A DNA stretch of 64,000 bases, taken from Nostoc sp. MG11. Lineage in GTDB: Bacteria; Cyanobacteriota; Cyanobacteriia; Cyanobacteriales; Nostocaceae. A program made the position numbers and the translations under genes. The notes under the pieces were generated by a model. It had not been told where the DNA came from. It was given only the letters and a program-made list of their open reading frames with translations, and ran no database searches. Positions 37,813-47,381 of the stretch are shown here, in pieces. The stretch spans positions 124,001-188,000 of the forward strand of contig NZ_JACXXN010000008.1 in NCBI RefSeq assembly GCF_014904695.1. The letters are read 5' to 3'. The number at the start of each line of letters is the position of its first letter. The stretch's first letter is position 1.

Positions 37813-39350
37813 GAATTTACTGGTTTTGATAAATTATCAATTAAAATTTTTCTTAATACTTTGCCTAATGGACTTTTGGGTATCTCGCTACGAAATTCGA
37901 TAATTTTTGGTATTTTAAAATCAGCTAACCTGTCTTTACAGTAAGATAAAATATCTTTTTCATCACAAATATCTCGGTTTTGAGGTACAATAACCGCTTT
38001 AATGATTTCTCCTGCATACAAGCCTTTGATACCAACAACAACTGCTTCTTTAACTTGATGGTGAGTTATCAGGATATTTTCTATTTCTAGTGGATCAACT
38101 TTGTGACCTCCTGTATCAATAAAAATTTGCTTTCTACCAGTAATATAAATACGCCCGGCTTCATCTTTCTTACCTAAATCACCAGTGAAAAACGACCCAT
38201 CTTTAAATACTTGTTGATTTAGTTGTGGCTGATTACAATATCCTTTAGTCAATGCTTGACTTTTGATGACTAACTCTCCAATGCTTCCAGTTGGGAGTTC
38301 CTTTCCTGCATCATCAATAATTTTAATCTCAATATTTTTTAAAGGAAGACCTACAGAATCGAAGGTATTTTTTATGTCTTCGTCTAGATTAATTGCAATA
38401 GAACCTGCTTCTGTAGAACCATAAAGTTGTCTCACTGTAATGCCAAATCTCTGAAGAAATTTATCAAAAATCTCTTTTGATAAAAAGTTACCGGCGGAAA
38501 AGCATAATTTCAGTGTAGAAATATCAGATTCAGTTTCATCTGATGCTTCTGCTAGAGTATTAAATATATAAGGAACACCAGGTAAAATAGTAATTTTCTC
38601 TTTTTCTATAAGTTCTAACACTCTCGAACGTCTAAAAACAAATGGCACTTCAATAGCTTTTCCTTGATGTAAAACTGGTTCTAAAATCACCAGAGTCGCA
38701 CCGTTGTGTATGGCAGCTAATAGGCAATTTCCTAATCCATGTGCGTGATACAGTGGCACTACACATAAAATATGATCTACTGAAGATATATGAGTGGTTT
38801 CAGAAAAGTTTGTAACTTCGTGATATAGATTATTTTGAGTTCTACATACTCTTTTAGGTCTACCTGTAGAACCAGAGGAATATTGATAAAGCACATCCCC
38901 TATAAAGGTAGAGGAGCTTTCTGTAATTATTGAGTTATTTAATTCTTTAGTAGGTGAATAAATATCATCAAGGATAATTAATTCTATTTTATTGTTTATT
39001 TTTGAGATAATTTTACGACTGATATCCGCGCCAGCACTACTGGTAATAATTGCCCTAGCATTGCTATCGATAATGTAGTAGTTGATTTCTTCTTCTTTAA
39101 GAAGGGGATTTATTGGCAAAGCTATAGCGTTCAGTTTGGCAGTAGCGTAAAAGGCGATCGCAAATTCTGGACTATTAGGTAAAATCAAAGCTATGCAGTC
39201 ACCTTGGACTATACCAATTTTGCTTAAATTGTTACTTAATTCTTTGATATTAGTGTATAGTTGCTGATAGCTAATTCTTGAATTATTATAGGCGATCACA
39301 GTTTTTTTAGGATATTTTCTTACGATTTCAACAAGTCTTTTTTTTAACAT
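37809..39350 (-). CDS. AMP-dependent acyl/aryl-acid ligase (starter loading)
   Basis: 513 residues of the ANL superfamily. The P-loop is YQYSSGSTGRPKR (about 173), followed by VVPLYHAHGLGNCLLAA, LYGSTEAG, FFTGDLGKKDEAGRIYITGRKQIF and the late Lys in PLGKVLRK. The PLYHAHGLG segment and the overall length resemble benzoate/coumarate ligases. With a chorismate lyase upstream and a carrier protein overlapping downstream, the expected reaction is ATP-dependent activation of 4-hydroxybenzoate and transfer to the carrier. A fatty-acid substrate remains possible. Confidence 0.88.
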   Translation of the reverse strand: MLKKRLVEIVRKYPKKTVIAYNNSRISYQQLYTNIKELSNNLSKIGIVQGDCIALILPNSPEFAIAFYATAKLNAIALPINPLLKEEEINYYIIDSNARAIITSSAGADISRKIISKINNKIELIILDDIYSPTKELNNSIITESSSTFIGDVLYQYSSGSTGRPKRVCRTQNNLYHEVTNFSETTHISSVDHILCVVPLYHAHGLGNCLLAAIHNGATLVILEPVLHQGKAIEVPFVFRRSRVLELIEKEKITILPGVPYIFNTLAEASDETESDISTLKLCFSAGNFLSKEIFDKFLQRFGITVRQLYGSTEAGSIAINLDEDIKNTFDSVGLPLKNIEIKIIDDAGKELPTGSIGELVIKSQALTKGYCNQPQLNQQVFKDGSFFTGDLGKKDEAGRIYITGRKQIFIDTGGHKVDPLEIENILITHHQVKEAVVVGIKGLYAGEIIKAVIVPQNRDICDEKDILSYCKDRLADFKIPKIIEFRSEIPKSPLGKVLRKILIDNLSKPVNS

Positions 39351-39424
39351 TTTTCCTCAACGATTAAAAATATACAGGCTTAAGCAAATCTGTTCTTATT
39401 TAGATATTTAACTATTCAATTTCT

Positions 39425-39964
39425 TTAATGTTCTTTAATGAAGTAGCTTTTCGGGAATTTTTCAGTAATCATTATTATCGGCTTTCTGTTAGAAAAAACT
39501 CGATAAGTCCGAGAAAGCATTTTGTCTTCTCTTGCTATATTAAAATAATCAGATAAGTCTTCAGCTGTTTCTATAGCTGAATCAATTATTTCTTTAAATA
39601 TCTCAAGTTTATGCTCTAACCAGAGCCTACCCATTGGTTCCTGGGATTCGATTAGTCTGGACTTCAATCTGTTATCTAGTCTTTCAGGTACAATTATAGA
39701 TTCAGCGTAAATAAAGTTTTTTAGACTAATCTGGCCTTGTAACAATATTTTTCTCTTAATTACTTGAGTGCCAATATCTAAATCTAAAGCTGAAATAGAT
39801 TTTGTAATTATGACTAATTCTTCTGATAACTTGACTAACTGAACTTTTTCCAATAAATAAGCTTCTAATATTTCCGTCAACGTGCCATCAGTTGTTAGTA
39901 AAATTCTTTGGAAAAGACTTAATTTAAACAAATCAATATGCTTAGTTGTCAATGATATTTGCAT
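39425..39964 (-). CDS. Chorismate lyase-like protein (DUF98/Rv2949c type)
   Basis: 179 residues. The pattern QRILLTTDGTLTEILEAY near the start, QVIKRKILLQG and NFIYAESIIVPERL in the middle, PMGRLWLEHKLE, and MLSRTYRVF...PIIMITEKFP at the end fits the DUF98 branch of chorismate pyruvate-lyases. Mycobacterial Rv2949c of this branch makes 4-hydroxybenzoate for FadD22/Pks15-1. It is the first gene of the operon and lies 74 bp before the ligase. The expected reaction is chorismate to 4-hydroxybenzoate plus pyruvate in the cytoplasm. Compared with plastoquinone-pathway lyases it is cluster-bound and probably dedicated. Confidence 0.78.
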   Translation of the reverse strand: MQISLTTKHIDLFKLSLFQRILLTTDGTLTEILEAYLLEKVQLVKLSEELVIITKSISALDLDIGTQVIKRKILLQGQISLKNFIYAESIIVPERLDNRLKSRLIESQEPMGRLWLEHKLEIFKEIIDSAIETAEDLSDYFNIAREDKMLSRTYRVFSNRKPIIMITEKFPKSYFIKEH

Positions 39965-40679
39965 CTTTTATCTGATATTGTGTATGCTTTTTACTGTTTT
40001 TTGTTGTGAGGAATTTATATCCTATATTTGATTAAGTATTTTTTCAAAAAATAATGGTTAGTAAAATATCTTCGCCTCATACTCAAGAAATATTTGCAAG
40101 AGATATTCAACAGTGTGTAACAGTTTTTGTCCCAAAGATTACTGTTAGTTAATACACTAATTGTAGATAAAAACTTTATGAAATACTCAGTCATTTTTAA
40201 GCAAAAAACTTAATTAATATAGTCTAAAGCATAAATTATCAATTAAATGAATACGAACTTTTATTTTGATTTTCCTACTTAATATTAGTTACTTATGAAG
40301 GAAGCATTTTTTATTGTTTTAATTTATTATATAGAATTCCAATCTGATTTTTTCGTTTGTTTTTAACCTTATTTGCGATCAGGAGTAATTTAGATGTGAT
40401 CGCACTGGGAGTTTGATCAATATGGTTTAGATAACTACTTTTCACTTTCTTTGTGGTCTGGAGAAAGAGGAAAATAATGTATTCAAAATACTTTTTCTTA
40501 CCTTTTAACCAAACTGCATTGCGAGTCTGATAGACAATTTTGAGTAAATTAGAATGTATTTATTAAAGTCAAAGATTAATCTCATTACATAAACTATCTA
40601 TTATTTCGTAGTATTTTTTAAAAATTAAATCTGATTCTTATCATCTCAGCTTTATCAAGAAAATGCAATAGCAGATTAA

Positions 40680-40811
40680 GACAGTTAAGTAAACAATTAA
40701 TCGGACAGTTAAGACAGTTAAGACAGTTAAGATAGCTAAGTCAAAAATTAATTGGACAGTTAAGACAGTTAAGACAGTTAAGGAGATAATTAAAATATTT
40801 AAAACAGTTAA
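40680..40811. repeat. GACAGTTAA 9-bp tandem repeats in two arrays
   Basis: Units of GACAGTTAA occur at 40680, in a run of three plus one variant (40704-40739), in a run of three (40755-40781), and as a last partial copy near 40804. Each array is preceded by AATTAATYG, giving a 51-bp higher-order repeat. It is neither heptameric STRR nor palindromic. Confidence 0.85.
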
Positions 40812-41067
40812 TCAAGCAGAATTGCCAACTGTAACTTATTTGCAGCTAGAGAAACATGTACAATTAGGATAACGATTTTTTCGGAGGAGATGGATGACGA
40901 TTAAGCAAGGGTTTTAAACATTAATTATCCCAAAAATCATCCCAAAGCCTCTGAAAGTTGGTAGATACAAGTTTGGCTCTGACTTCTGACTTCGTTAAAA
41001 AACAACTTCACGCACTTTAACCAGACAATTCAAAGCATTGACTAAAGCAGGAGTGCTGTGACGAGTT

Positions 41068-41098
41068 GGCGATGGCTACGTCCGCCGCAGGCATCGCC
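41068..41098. repeat. Dispersed palindrome
   Basis: GGCGATGGCTACGTCCG followed by CCGCAGGCATCGCC: inverted ends GGCGATG / CATCGCC around a GC-rich core, a common Nostoc repeat type. Confidence 0.5.
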
Positions 41099-41152
41099 GT
41101 AACTGGTTGAGTGGGGTGTACCAAGTTTTCTCATCAGGATCTACCAGTTAAA

Positions 41153-41182
41153 CTTAACATTACCTTAATCCTTACTTGATCC
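41153..41182 (+). promoter_or_regulatory. Pho box upstream of phoD
   Basis: Three 8-mers, CTTAACAT, CTTAATCC and CTTGATCC, are spaced exactly 11 bp apart (3-bp spacers TAC and TTA). This is the architecture and near-consensus (CTTAACCT) of cyanobacterial SphR/PhoB Pho boxes. It lies 133 bp upstream of the phoD start and implies induction by phosphate starvation. Confidence 0.7.
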
Positions 41183-41315
41183 TAGGTTGGTAGGTTCCTT
41201 TTGTTTAGTTGAGCAAGCTGGAGACGAGTCAAAACAAGCTACTAAATTTCTTTGCGCTACTCGTAACTGACGCTCCTGAATGCCAACAGTATCGACATCA
41301 AAAGTAGGGGTGAAT

Positions 41316-42884
41316 ATGGAACTTAAAAATTGCGGCCTGTTATCCAATCAGTGCAGACGGCGGAGTTTTTTGCTGGGTGCAGCGTTCTTAACCGGGTTAG
41401 CGGTGACTAGCCAAGGGCTTCCAGTATTGGCAAAAACGAGGTTTTCTGACTATCCATTCAGTCTTGGTGTTGCCTCTGGTGATCCTTTGCCAGATGGTGT
41501 TGTATTATGGACACGACTGGCTCCCGCTCCACTCTTCGGCGGTGGAATGCCACTCAGAAACGTTGTAGTGCAGTGGCAAATTGCACTTGATGAGAATATG
41601 AAGAAAGTCGTACAACGTGGGAAAACGCTGGCGACTCCAGAATTAGCCCACTCGGTACACGTTGATGTGCGTGGGCTAGAGCCTGACCGATGGTATTGGT
41701 ATCAGTTTAAAGTAGGTAATGAAGTTAGCCCCATCGGGCGAACTCGTACAGCTAGCGGATTCCATAGTTACATCAAACAACTCAACTTTGCCTTTGTTTC
41801 TTGCCAAGATTGGCAAAACGGCTACTACACAGCCTATCGGCATTTGGTTGATGAGGAACTTGATTTAGTTGTTCATCTTGGAGACTACATTTACGAGTAT
41901 GGGCCGCAATCGGGTGGCCCACGCCAACATAACAGCCCAGAAATAGTCACTCTTGCCGATTATCGTAACCGTCACGCCTTGTACAAGACTGACCCGAATC
42001 TACAAGCGGCTCACGCAGCCTTTCCCTGGATAGTCACTTGGGACGATCACGAAGTTGACAACAACTATGCAAACTTAATATCTGAAGATGACCAAAGCCA
42101 GCAAGCATTTGTGGCGCGGCGAGCCAATGCTTACCAAGCTTACTACGAACACATGCCACTGCGTCAATCTTCGCTGCCTCAAGGAGCAAACATGCAGCTG
42201 TATCGACGGTTTACTTATGGTGATTTAGCTGAGTTCAGTGTGCTAGACACCCGCCAGTATCGCACTGATCAACCTTGTGATGACGGACTCAAGCCCCGTT
42301 GTGACCAAGCCTCTGATGTAAATGCCACTATGACAGGCTCAGAGCAAGAGCAGTGGCTATTTAAAGGGTTAGATAAGTCGCGATCGCGTTGGAATGTGAT
42401 TGCTCAACAGACTATGTTAGCTGAATACGATTTTAACGCCAGCCCAGACGCAGAAGTGTTCAACGTGGATCAGTGGGACGGTTACGTAGCTGCACGTAAT
42501 CGCCTTCTGAGTTTCCTAAACCAACGACAACCATCAAACCCTGTGGTTATTACTGGAGATATCCACTCTAGTTGGGTACACGACCTCAAGATTGATTTTA
42601 GTAAACCGACTTCCGCGACAGTCGGCACAGAGTTCGTGGGAACCTCAATTTCCTCTGACTTTCCGTCCCAGTTCATCCCCCTAGTTGAAGTTGCTCTGAG
42701 AGACAATCCCCACACCAAGTTTTTCGATGGTGCATTCCGGGGTTATGTCCGCTGTCACCTCACCTCAGAACGCTGGCAAAGCGACTACCGTGTTGTATCC
42801 AGCATTACTGACTCGAATGCTTCTATCAGTACTTTAGCTTCGTTTGCAGTCCAAAACGGACAACCGGGCGCACATCGGATGTAA
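41316..42884 (+). CDS. phoD: PhoD-type alkaline phosphatase/phosphodiesterase
   Basis: About 522 residues. A Tat signal peptide is clear: CRRRSFLLGAAFLTGLAV with cleavage near PVLA. The catalytic domain has the PhoD metal-site blocks: FVSCQDWQNGYY (with the metal-ligand Cys), VVHLGDYIYEYG, TWDDHEVDNNYA and VITGDIHSSWVHDL. It needs Fe3+ and Ca2+, is exported folded, and releases phosphate from phosphomono- and diesters. ATG at 41316 is preferred over 41280 because GGGG lies 6-10 nt upstream and the Tat signal then has normal length. A well-formed Pho box lies upstream. Confidence 0.93.
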   Translation: MELKNCGLLSNQCRRRSFLLGAAFLTGLAVTSQGLPVLAKTRFSDYPFSLGVASGDPLPDGVVLWTRLAPAPLFGGGMPLRNVVVQWQIALDENMKKVVQRGKTLATPELAHSVHVDVRGLEPDRWYWYQFKVGNEVSPIGRTRTASGFHSYIKQLNFAFVSCQDWQNGYYTAYRHLVDEELDLVVHLGDYIYEYGPQSGGPRQHNSPEIVTLADYRNRHALYKTDPNLQAAHAAFPWIVTWDDHEVDNNYANLISEDDQSQQAFVARRANAYQAYYEHMPLRQSSLPQGANMQLYRRFTYGDLAEFSVLDTRQYRTDQPCDDGLKPRCDQASDVNATMTGSEQEQWLFKGLDKSRSRWNVIAQQTMLAEYDFNASPDAEVFNVDQWDGYVAARNRLLSFLNQRQPSNPVVITGDIHSSWVHDLKIDFSKPTSATVGTEFVGTSISSDFPSQFIPLVEVALRDNPHTKFFDGAFRGYVRCHLTSERWQSDYRVVSSITDSNASISTLASFAVQNGQPGAHRM

Positions 42885-44227
42885 CCAAATCTCTAAAGGA
42901 ATGAAAAAACCACGCTCACAAGGGGTATAGAGTAAGGGCATAGGGCATGAGGAAGAAGTAGGAGAGCAGGGGAGAAGAGTTTTCCTTCAGCTTCTTGTCA
43001 ATACCCACTGCCCATTACCTACTGATTGAGAATGATAAAATTTTTCAGCGTCCGGCTATTATTGCCATATATGCATTGTGTAATTTTGCAAATGATTAGG
43101 TTCAATTAAGATTACTATTGGTGGCATTGCAGGGATGGCATCGCAACATCAATATGAATTAGCATGTTTAAGTATGCAGTCAATAATTGCATAATTGCTT
43201 GCAGGTTTGATCACTGATTGTATTGCTGGAGTATTGATGTAAAAAATAGCAAACAAGCTCAATACAAATAAAGGTAGAAACCAGCATAAATCAGGCTAAT
43301 CACAAGCACTCCTTCTAGATGAAAGAGCGATTAGAATATTTCGCATGTCGTAACCTCAAAGAGTATATGCAAATCAATACCTTGGATAATAAATTTGTCC
43401 AAATTGAGTTGAAATACATTGATGTTGGTTTTATGCCATTCAGATTGAAAATGGCTTTAACGGCTGCTCTCTAAAGACTATAACCCTCACAAAACAAAGC
43501 TGTCTATCTTTTGATATGGCGGACTGCTGATTACTAGTTATCAATGTAAGCATTAATTTAAAAAATATGCAAGACCTCACCTGTACCTCAAACACTGCCT
43601 ACATTTTAAGAAAAATCTGGAGCTGAATTAATCACAAAGGTTGCTTTGATGGTTCTGCTTCCTCGACAACATCTTCCTATTTCATTAATTTTTCTTATTT
43701 CATTGTTTCATCGTTATATGCAGAAGTATTGGCACTCACCATTATGGATATGTGTAATGGAATTTGGGACTGCTGACTTTTCCCGCTAAGTCTTGAAATA
43801 TCAAAAAAACCATAATTTTAAAATGGTTTATTCTCAATTATTTTTATTTAATGACAATAAATCTACGGGATAGCAGTACTTTGAGGCTATGTTTAAGAAA
43901 GTGATCCCAGCCTTGAAAAAAATAACGGAAAAAGTCATGTATGATGATTAAGTTGATTTTGACTCTCCTAAATGAAAAATAGCTCAACTGACAATTAAGA
44001 CTCAAATAGATGAGAAGCAAGTATTCAGAAGGGCAAAAAACTCACTGGCAAAGAACTTTCAAGCGTCTAACCAGACAAGTCTGATTTTCATGGGGACTCT
44101 AATTACCAGATTTCACCTCGAAATGGTTTGAATCTTTCTTCCCCTCCAGCACACAGGTAAGTTAATTCTGTGCGATGCCTGAGTAGCAAGAAATAGTTAA
44201 CCAAGCATAATTTAGAGGAATTCTTGA
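42885..44227. other. Intergenic region, nothing recognised
   Basis: 1.34 kb without a supported gene. The longest plausible frame starting with ATG (43319-43474, 51 codons) has no ribosome-binding site or family marks. The last 12 bp contain the AGAGGA site of the next gene. Confidence 0.6.
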
Positions 44228-46150
44228 ATGCCTACTATCATCGTCCAAAACGCCAACGATAAGGGTGCAGGTTCGTTGAGAAATGCACTCGCCCAAGCTA
44301 AAGATGGGGATGTGATTGCATTTGCATCTGGGCTGGCGAATAAAACGATTAAGCTCACCAGTGGTGAATTGTCAGTTAAAAGTGATGTCACAATTAATGG
44401 TGCTGCGGCTAAGAACTTAACCATCAGTGGCAATGACAAAAGCCGAATTTTCTTCACCGCATACGGAACTGATGTCACTCTGAAAAATTTGACCATTACC
44501 GATGGATACGACAGAGGAAGAGGCGGTGCAGTTAGAGTTAGTTCCAACAGTGAACTAACGGTGGAAAATGTTCAGTTCAAAAATAATGTTGGTGGTCAAG
44601 GTGGGGCAATTCACGTTGGTTTTCGTAGTGATGCCACAGTGATTAACAGCACCTTCGACAACAACGATGGTACTATTACCAAAAATGGTTTTAGTGCAGG
44701 TGCGATCGCTAACGACAATAATGGCTCACTAACTGTCAAAGGTAGTCGATTTACTAATAACAGTGGTCAAACGGGTGGTGCGATTTACACCCAACTAGGC
44801 CCCCTGACTGTAGAAAATTCAGTTTTCCTCAACAACCGCTCAAAAGATGGAGCCGCGGGGATTTTCGCAGATGGCGCAAGTATTGGCGGCCCAAGGGCGA
44901 GCGCATCATCTCCGGGTGGCACAATTAAGGTTAGTGGCAGCCATTTTGAGGGAAATGAGGGTTTTGGTGCAGGCGGAGCACTTTTTCTGTATGGTTACGG
45001 CAAAGATAAGACAATTGTTGAAAACACCAAGATTATCAACAATAAGTCCAAGTCTAACTACAAAGGCATTGCCCAGGGAGGGGGGGCACGACTTAATGGT
45101 AATGTGACAGTTCGCAATGTTACCTTTGCAAACAACACTTCCGAAGGCCAAGGCGGTGGGTTGTGGTTAGATGGAGATACAACCTCAAAAAATGCGGTTA
45201 TCAACCTCGAAAACGTTACCTTTTCTGGAAACAGAGCAACTACCGATAAAGGACTGGGTGGTGCAATAGCCATTAATCCCAGTGCAGATGCCAAACTCAA
45301 CGTCAAAAACTCGACTTTTTTCAAAAACTACGCCCAAAAGAACGGCGGAGCGTTTTGGGTTGTTGGTGGGCAACCTGTAACACTCACCAATTCAATTGTT
45401 GCCAACAATACAGCAAATAATCTTAGTGGAACAGGTCAGCAGACCGCGTTCCGGTTACGTGATGGTGGTGGGAATATTGAGTTTCCAGCACCACCAAATA
45501 GCAGAAACTCCAGAGTAACTGCTAATTCCCGAATTGCCGACCCCAAACTGGGTTCTCTGCAAAACGTCAACGGTGATCTAGTTCATCCGCTGCTGGCTGG
45601 TAGTTCTGCCATTGGTGCGGCTGTTGCAGGCGCAACAGGAACCGACCAACGCGGTTTTAAACGTGATGGCGACGCTGACAGTGGGGCGTATGAATTTAGC
45701 GGTGCGAATAAAGCTACATCTGCACTGGCTGGTACTTCCGCTGAAAGTACATCTGCACTGACTGGTACTTCCGCTAATGATACCTTAACTGGCACTTCCA
45801 GTGGCGATCGCTTCCTCAGCTCGCAAGGTGCCGATAAACTCACGGGTGGTGGCGGCAATGACCAATTTGTCTACACTGATATTAATCATCGCGGTGATAC
45901 AATCACTGACTTCCGAATCGGCGCAGACAAAATTGTTCTGACTGAGTTACTCGACGACCTATTGAATAAAAATTACACTGGCAACGCAATAAGCGATGGT
46001 TATGTGAAAGTTGTGCAAGGTAGTAGTAACAAAAATTTCACAGTGCAAATAGATCCTGATGGCCGCAATGGTGATAGCAGTTTCAGATCTTTCCTCACGG
46101 TGAACACAGCAAATACAGGCAGCTTAAATAGTGACAGCTTCGTGTTTTAG
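44228..46150 (+). CDS. Secreted right-handed parallel beta-helix protein with RTX-type C-terminus
   Basis: 640 residues without a Sec signal peptide, which suits type I secretion. The N-terminal part matches the choice start of such proteins (VQNANDKGAGSLRNALAQAKDGDVIAF); about 20 beta-helix coils follow, with the recurring motif (F-x-N-N-x-x-x-x-G-G-A-I) through residue 400. An Ala/Thr/Ser linker leads to an RTX-like calcium-binding and secretion target: GTSSGDRFLSSQGADKLTGGGGNDQFVY, then DTITDFRIGADKIVL, ending in DSFVF, the hydrophobic C-terminus typical of type I substrates. The role is probably surface adhesion or polysaccharide binding. AGAGGA precedes the ATG. Confidence 0.88.
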   Translation: MPTIIVQNANDKGAGSLRNALAQAKDGDVIAFASGLANKTIKLTSGELSVKSDVTINGAAAKNLTISGNDKSRIFFTAYGTDVTLKNLTITDGYDRGRGGAVRVSSNSELTVENVQFKNNVGGQGGAIHVGFRSDATVINSTFDNNDGTITKNGFSAGAIANDNNGSLTVKGSRFTNNSGQTGGAIYTQLGPLTVENSVFLNNRSKDGAAGIFADGASIGGPRASASSPGGTIKVSGSHFEGNEGFGAGGALFLYGYGKDKTIVENTKIINNKSKSNYKGIAQGGGARLNGNVTVRNVTFANNTSEGQGGGLWLDGDTTSKNAVINLENVTFSGNRATTDKGLGGAIAINPSADAKLNVKNSTFFKNYAQKNGGAFWVVGGQPVTLTNSIVANNTANNLSGTGQQTAFRLRDGGGNIEFPAPPNSRNSRVTANSRIADPKLGSLQNVNGDLVHPLLAGSSAIGAAVAGATGTDQRGFKRDGDADSGAYEFSGANKATSALAGTSAESTSALTGTSANDTLTGTSSGDRFLSSQGADKLTGGGGNDQFVYTDINHRGDTITDFRIGADKIVLTELLDDLLNKNYTGNAISDGYVKVVQGSSNKNFTVQIDPDGRNGDSSFRSFLTVNTANTGSLNSDSFVF

Positions 46151-46624
46151 GGCTTGACCCCCTTTAACTAGTGATCAGTTTTTCGTCGGGAATTATAGCC
46201 TCCCGCGAACAAACTGATTTAACAGATTGTGGCGATTTCTCCTCGAACTACTGCGTTGAGTATGGGGAGGAATCGTTTTTCCCATGCATTGATCTGCAAA
46301 AATTAATGCATCCTTTGTTTAACTTTGCTTTATCTAAAAACCTCGCTCTAATGCCTTTTTCTACTTTGGAGGGCAGTTCCTACTTTAAAATATGGTATCG
46401 TTAGGCGATCGCTTTACATCTTGGTATTCGTTGTCATTACTATTAAGTGAGTGAAATAACGAGGAAAGGCAACTGAGCTTCGCACTATCGACCAACTTTG
46501 GGTAAGATACACCAAGGGGCGCTCTAGATTTAATGTGCAAAAACGTATCTAGGATGTTGTCAGTCCTCAACAAGTAATTTTGGCTCATCTGCATATATTC
46601 AGTTTTGCTTTGAGGAACTAAATT
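46151..46624. other. Intergenic region without a supported gene
   Basis: 474 bp. A 77-codon frame from GTG 46171 has no recognisable features. A GGCGATCGC site is present near 46402. Confidence 0.5.
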
Positions 46625-47245
46625 ATGACTCAGGCTTTACATAAAATAGTTACATTTGAAGAATTTATTGCTTGGTATCCAGATATACAACGCCGATATG
46701 AACTACATGACGGAGTAATTGTTGAAATACCCCCACCTACAGGCGACCATGAAGAGGTAATTGGATTTTTAGCGACAAAGTTGACTTTAGAGTATAGTCG
46801 TTTAGATTTTCCTTATTTCATACCAAAAACAGCATTTGTCAAACCATTGGAGGGCGAGTCAGCTTACTCACCAGATGTGCTGTTGTTGAATCGTCACAAT
46901 TTAGTAAATGAACCTCTGTGGAAAAAAGCATCTACAGTTAGCCAAGCAGCATCGATTGCCTTGGTTGTTGAGGTGGTAAGTACCAACTGGAGAGATGACT
47001 ATTTAAAAAAAGCCGCTGACTATGAGGCAGTAGGCATTCCAGAATACTGGATTATAGATTATGCAGCTTTAGGTGGTAGACGATTCATTGGCAACCCCAA
47101 ACAACCGACTATATCGATTTACAGTTTGGTAGAAGGTGAATATCAAGTCAGCCAGTTCCGAGGCGACGATTACATTAAATCACCCATTTTTGCAGAATTG
47201 AACTTAACCGCAGAACAGATTTTTCAAGCTGGTATCTCAACTTAG
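46625..47245 (+). CDS. Uma2 family (DUF820) PD-(D/E)XK nuclease-like protein
   Basis: 206 residues. The Uma2 pattern is clear: TFEEFIAWYPDIQRRYELHDGVIVEIPPPTGDHEEV at the start, AYSPDVLLLNR (the Asp of the PD motif), LVVEVVSTNWRDDYLKKAADYEAVGIPEYWIIDY (E-x-V and Lys). The family is hugely expanded in cyanobacteria and its biological role is unknown. AGGA lies about 8 nt before the ATG. It is a single gene with no obvious partner. Confidence 0.9.
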   Translation: MTQALHKIVTFEEFIAWYPDIQRRYELHDGVIVEIPPPTGDHEEVIGFLATKLTLEYSRLDFPYFIPKTAFVKPLEGESAYSPDVLLLNRHNLVNEPLWKKASTVSQAASIALVVEVVSTNWRDDYLKKAADYEAVGIPEYWIIDYAALGGRRFIGNPKQPTISIYSLVEGEYQVSQFRGDDYIKSPIFAELNLTAEQIFQAGIST

Positions 47246-47381
47246 GACGATTGATTCTATAGTTGGTAGAAATAGCAAAGCTTTAATAGTGAAAGTTTAC
47301 AGGATATTTCAGCAGCGATCGCCTCATGTTGCTAGATTATCATTGGAAATCAAAATTAAGGGCAGCTAGCTGCAATCGACA

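Larger units (their letters stand above)
39965..41152. other. Intergenic region between the NRPS/PKS operon and phoD
   Basis: About 1.2 kb with no supported gene. It must hold the promoter of the biosynthetic operon (minus strand) and holds a 9-bp tandem repeat zone (40680-40811) and one dispersed palindrome (41068-41098). The rest is AT-rich. Confidence 0.7.

Noticed and set aside
40680-40811. Replication origin iterons
   Set aside because: No DnaA/Rep gene or AT-rich unwinding zone tied to the repeats.
43319-43474. 51-codon frame in a gene-poor region
   Set aside because: No ribosome-binding site or recognisable features; kept only as a possibility.
46171-46404. 77-codon frame starting with GTG
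   Set aside because: No ribosome-binding site, no domain features, and irregular composition.
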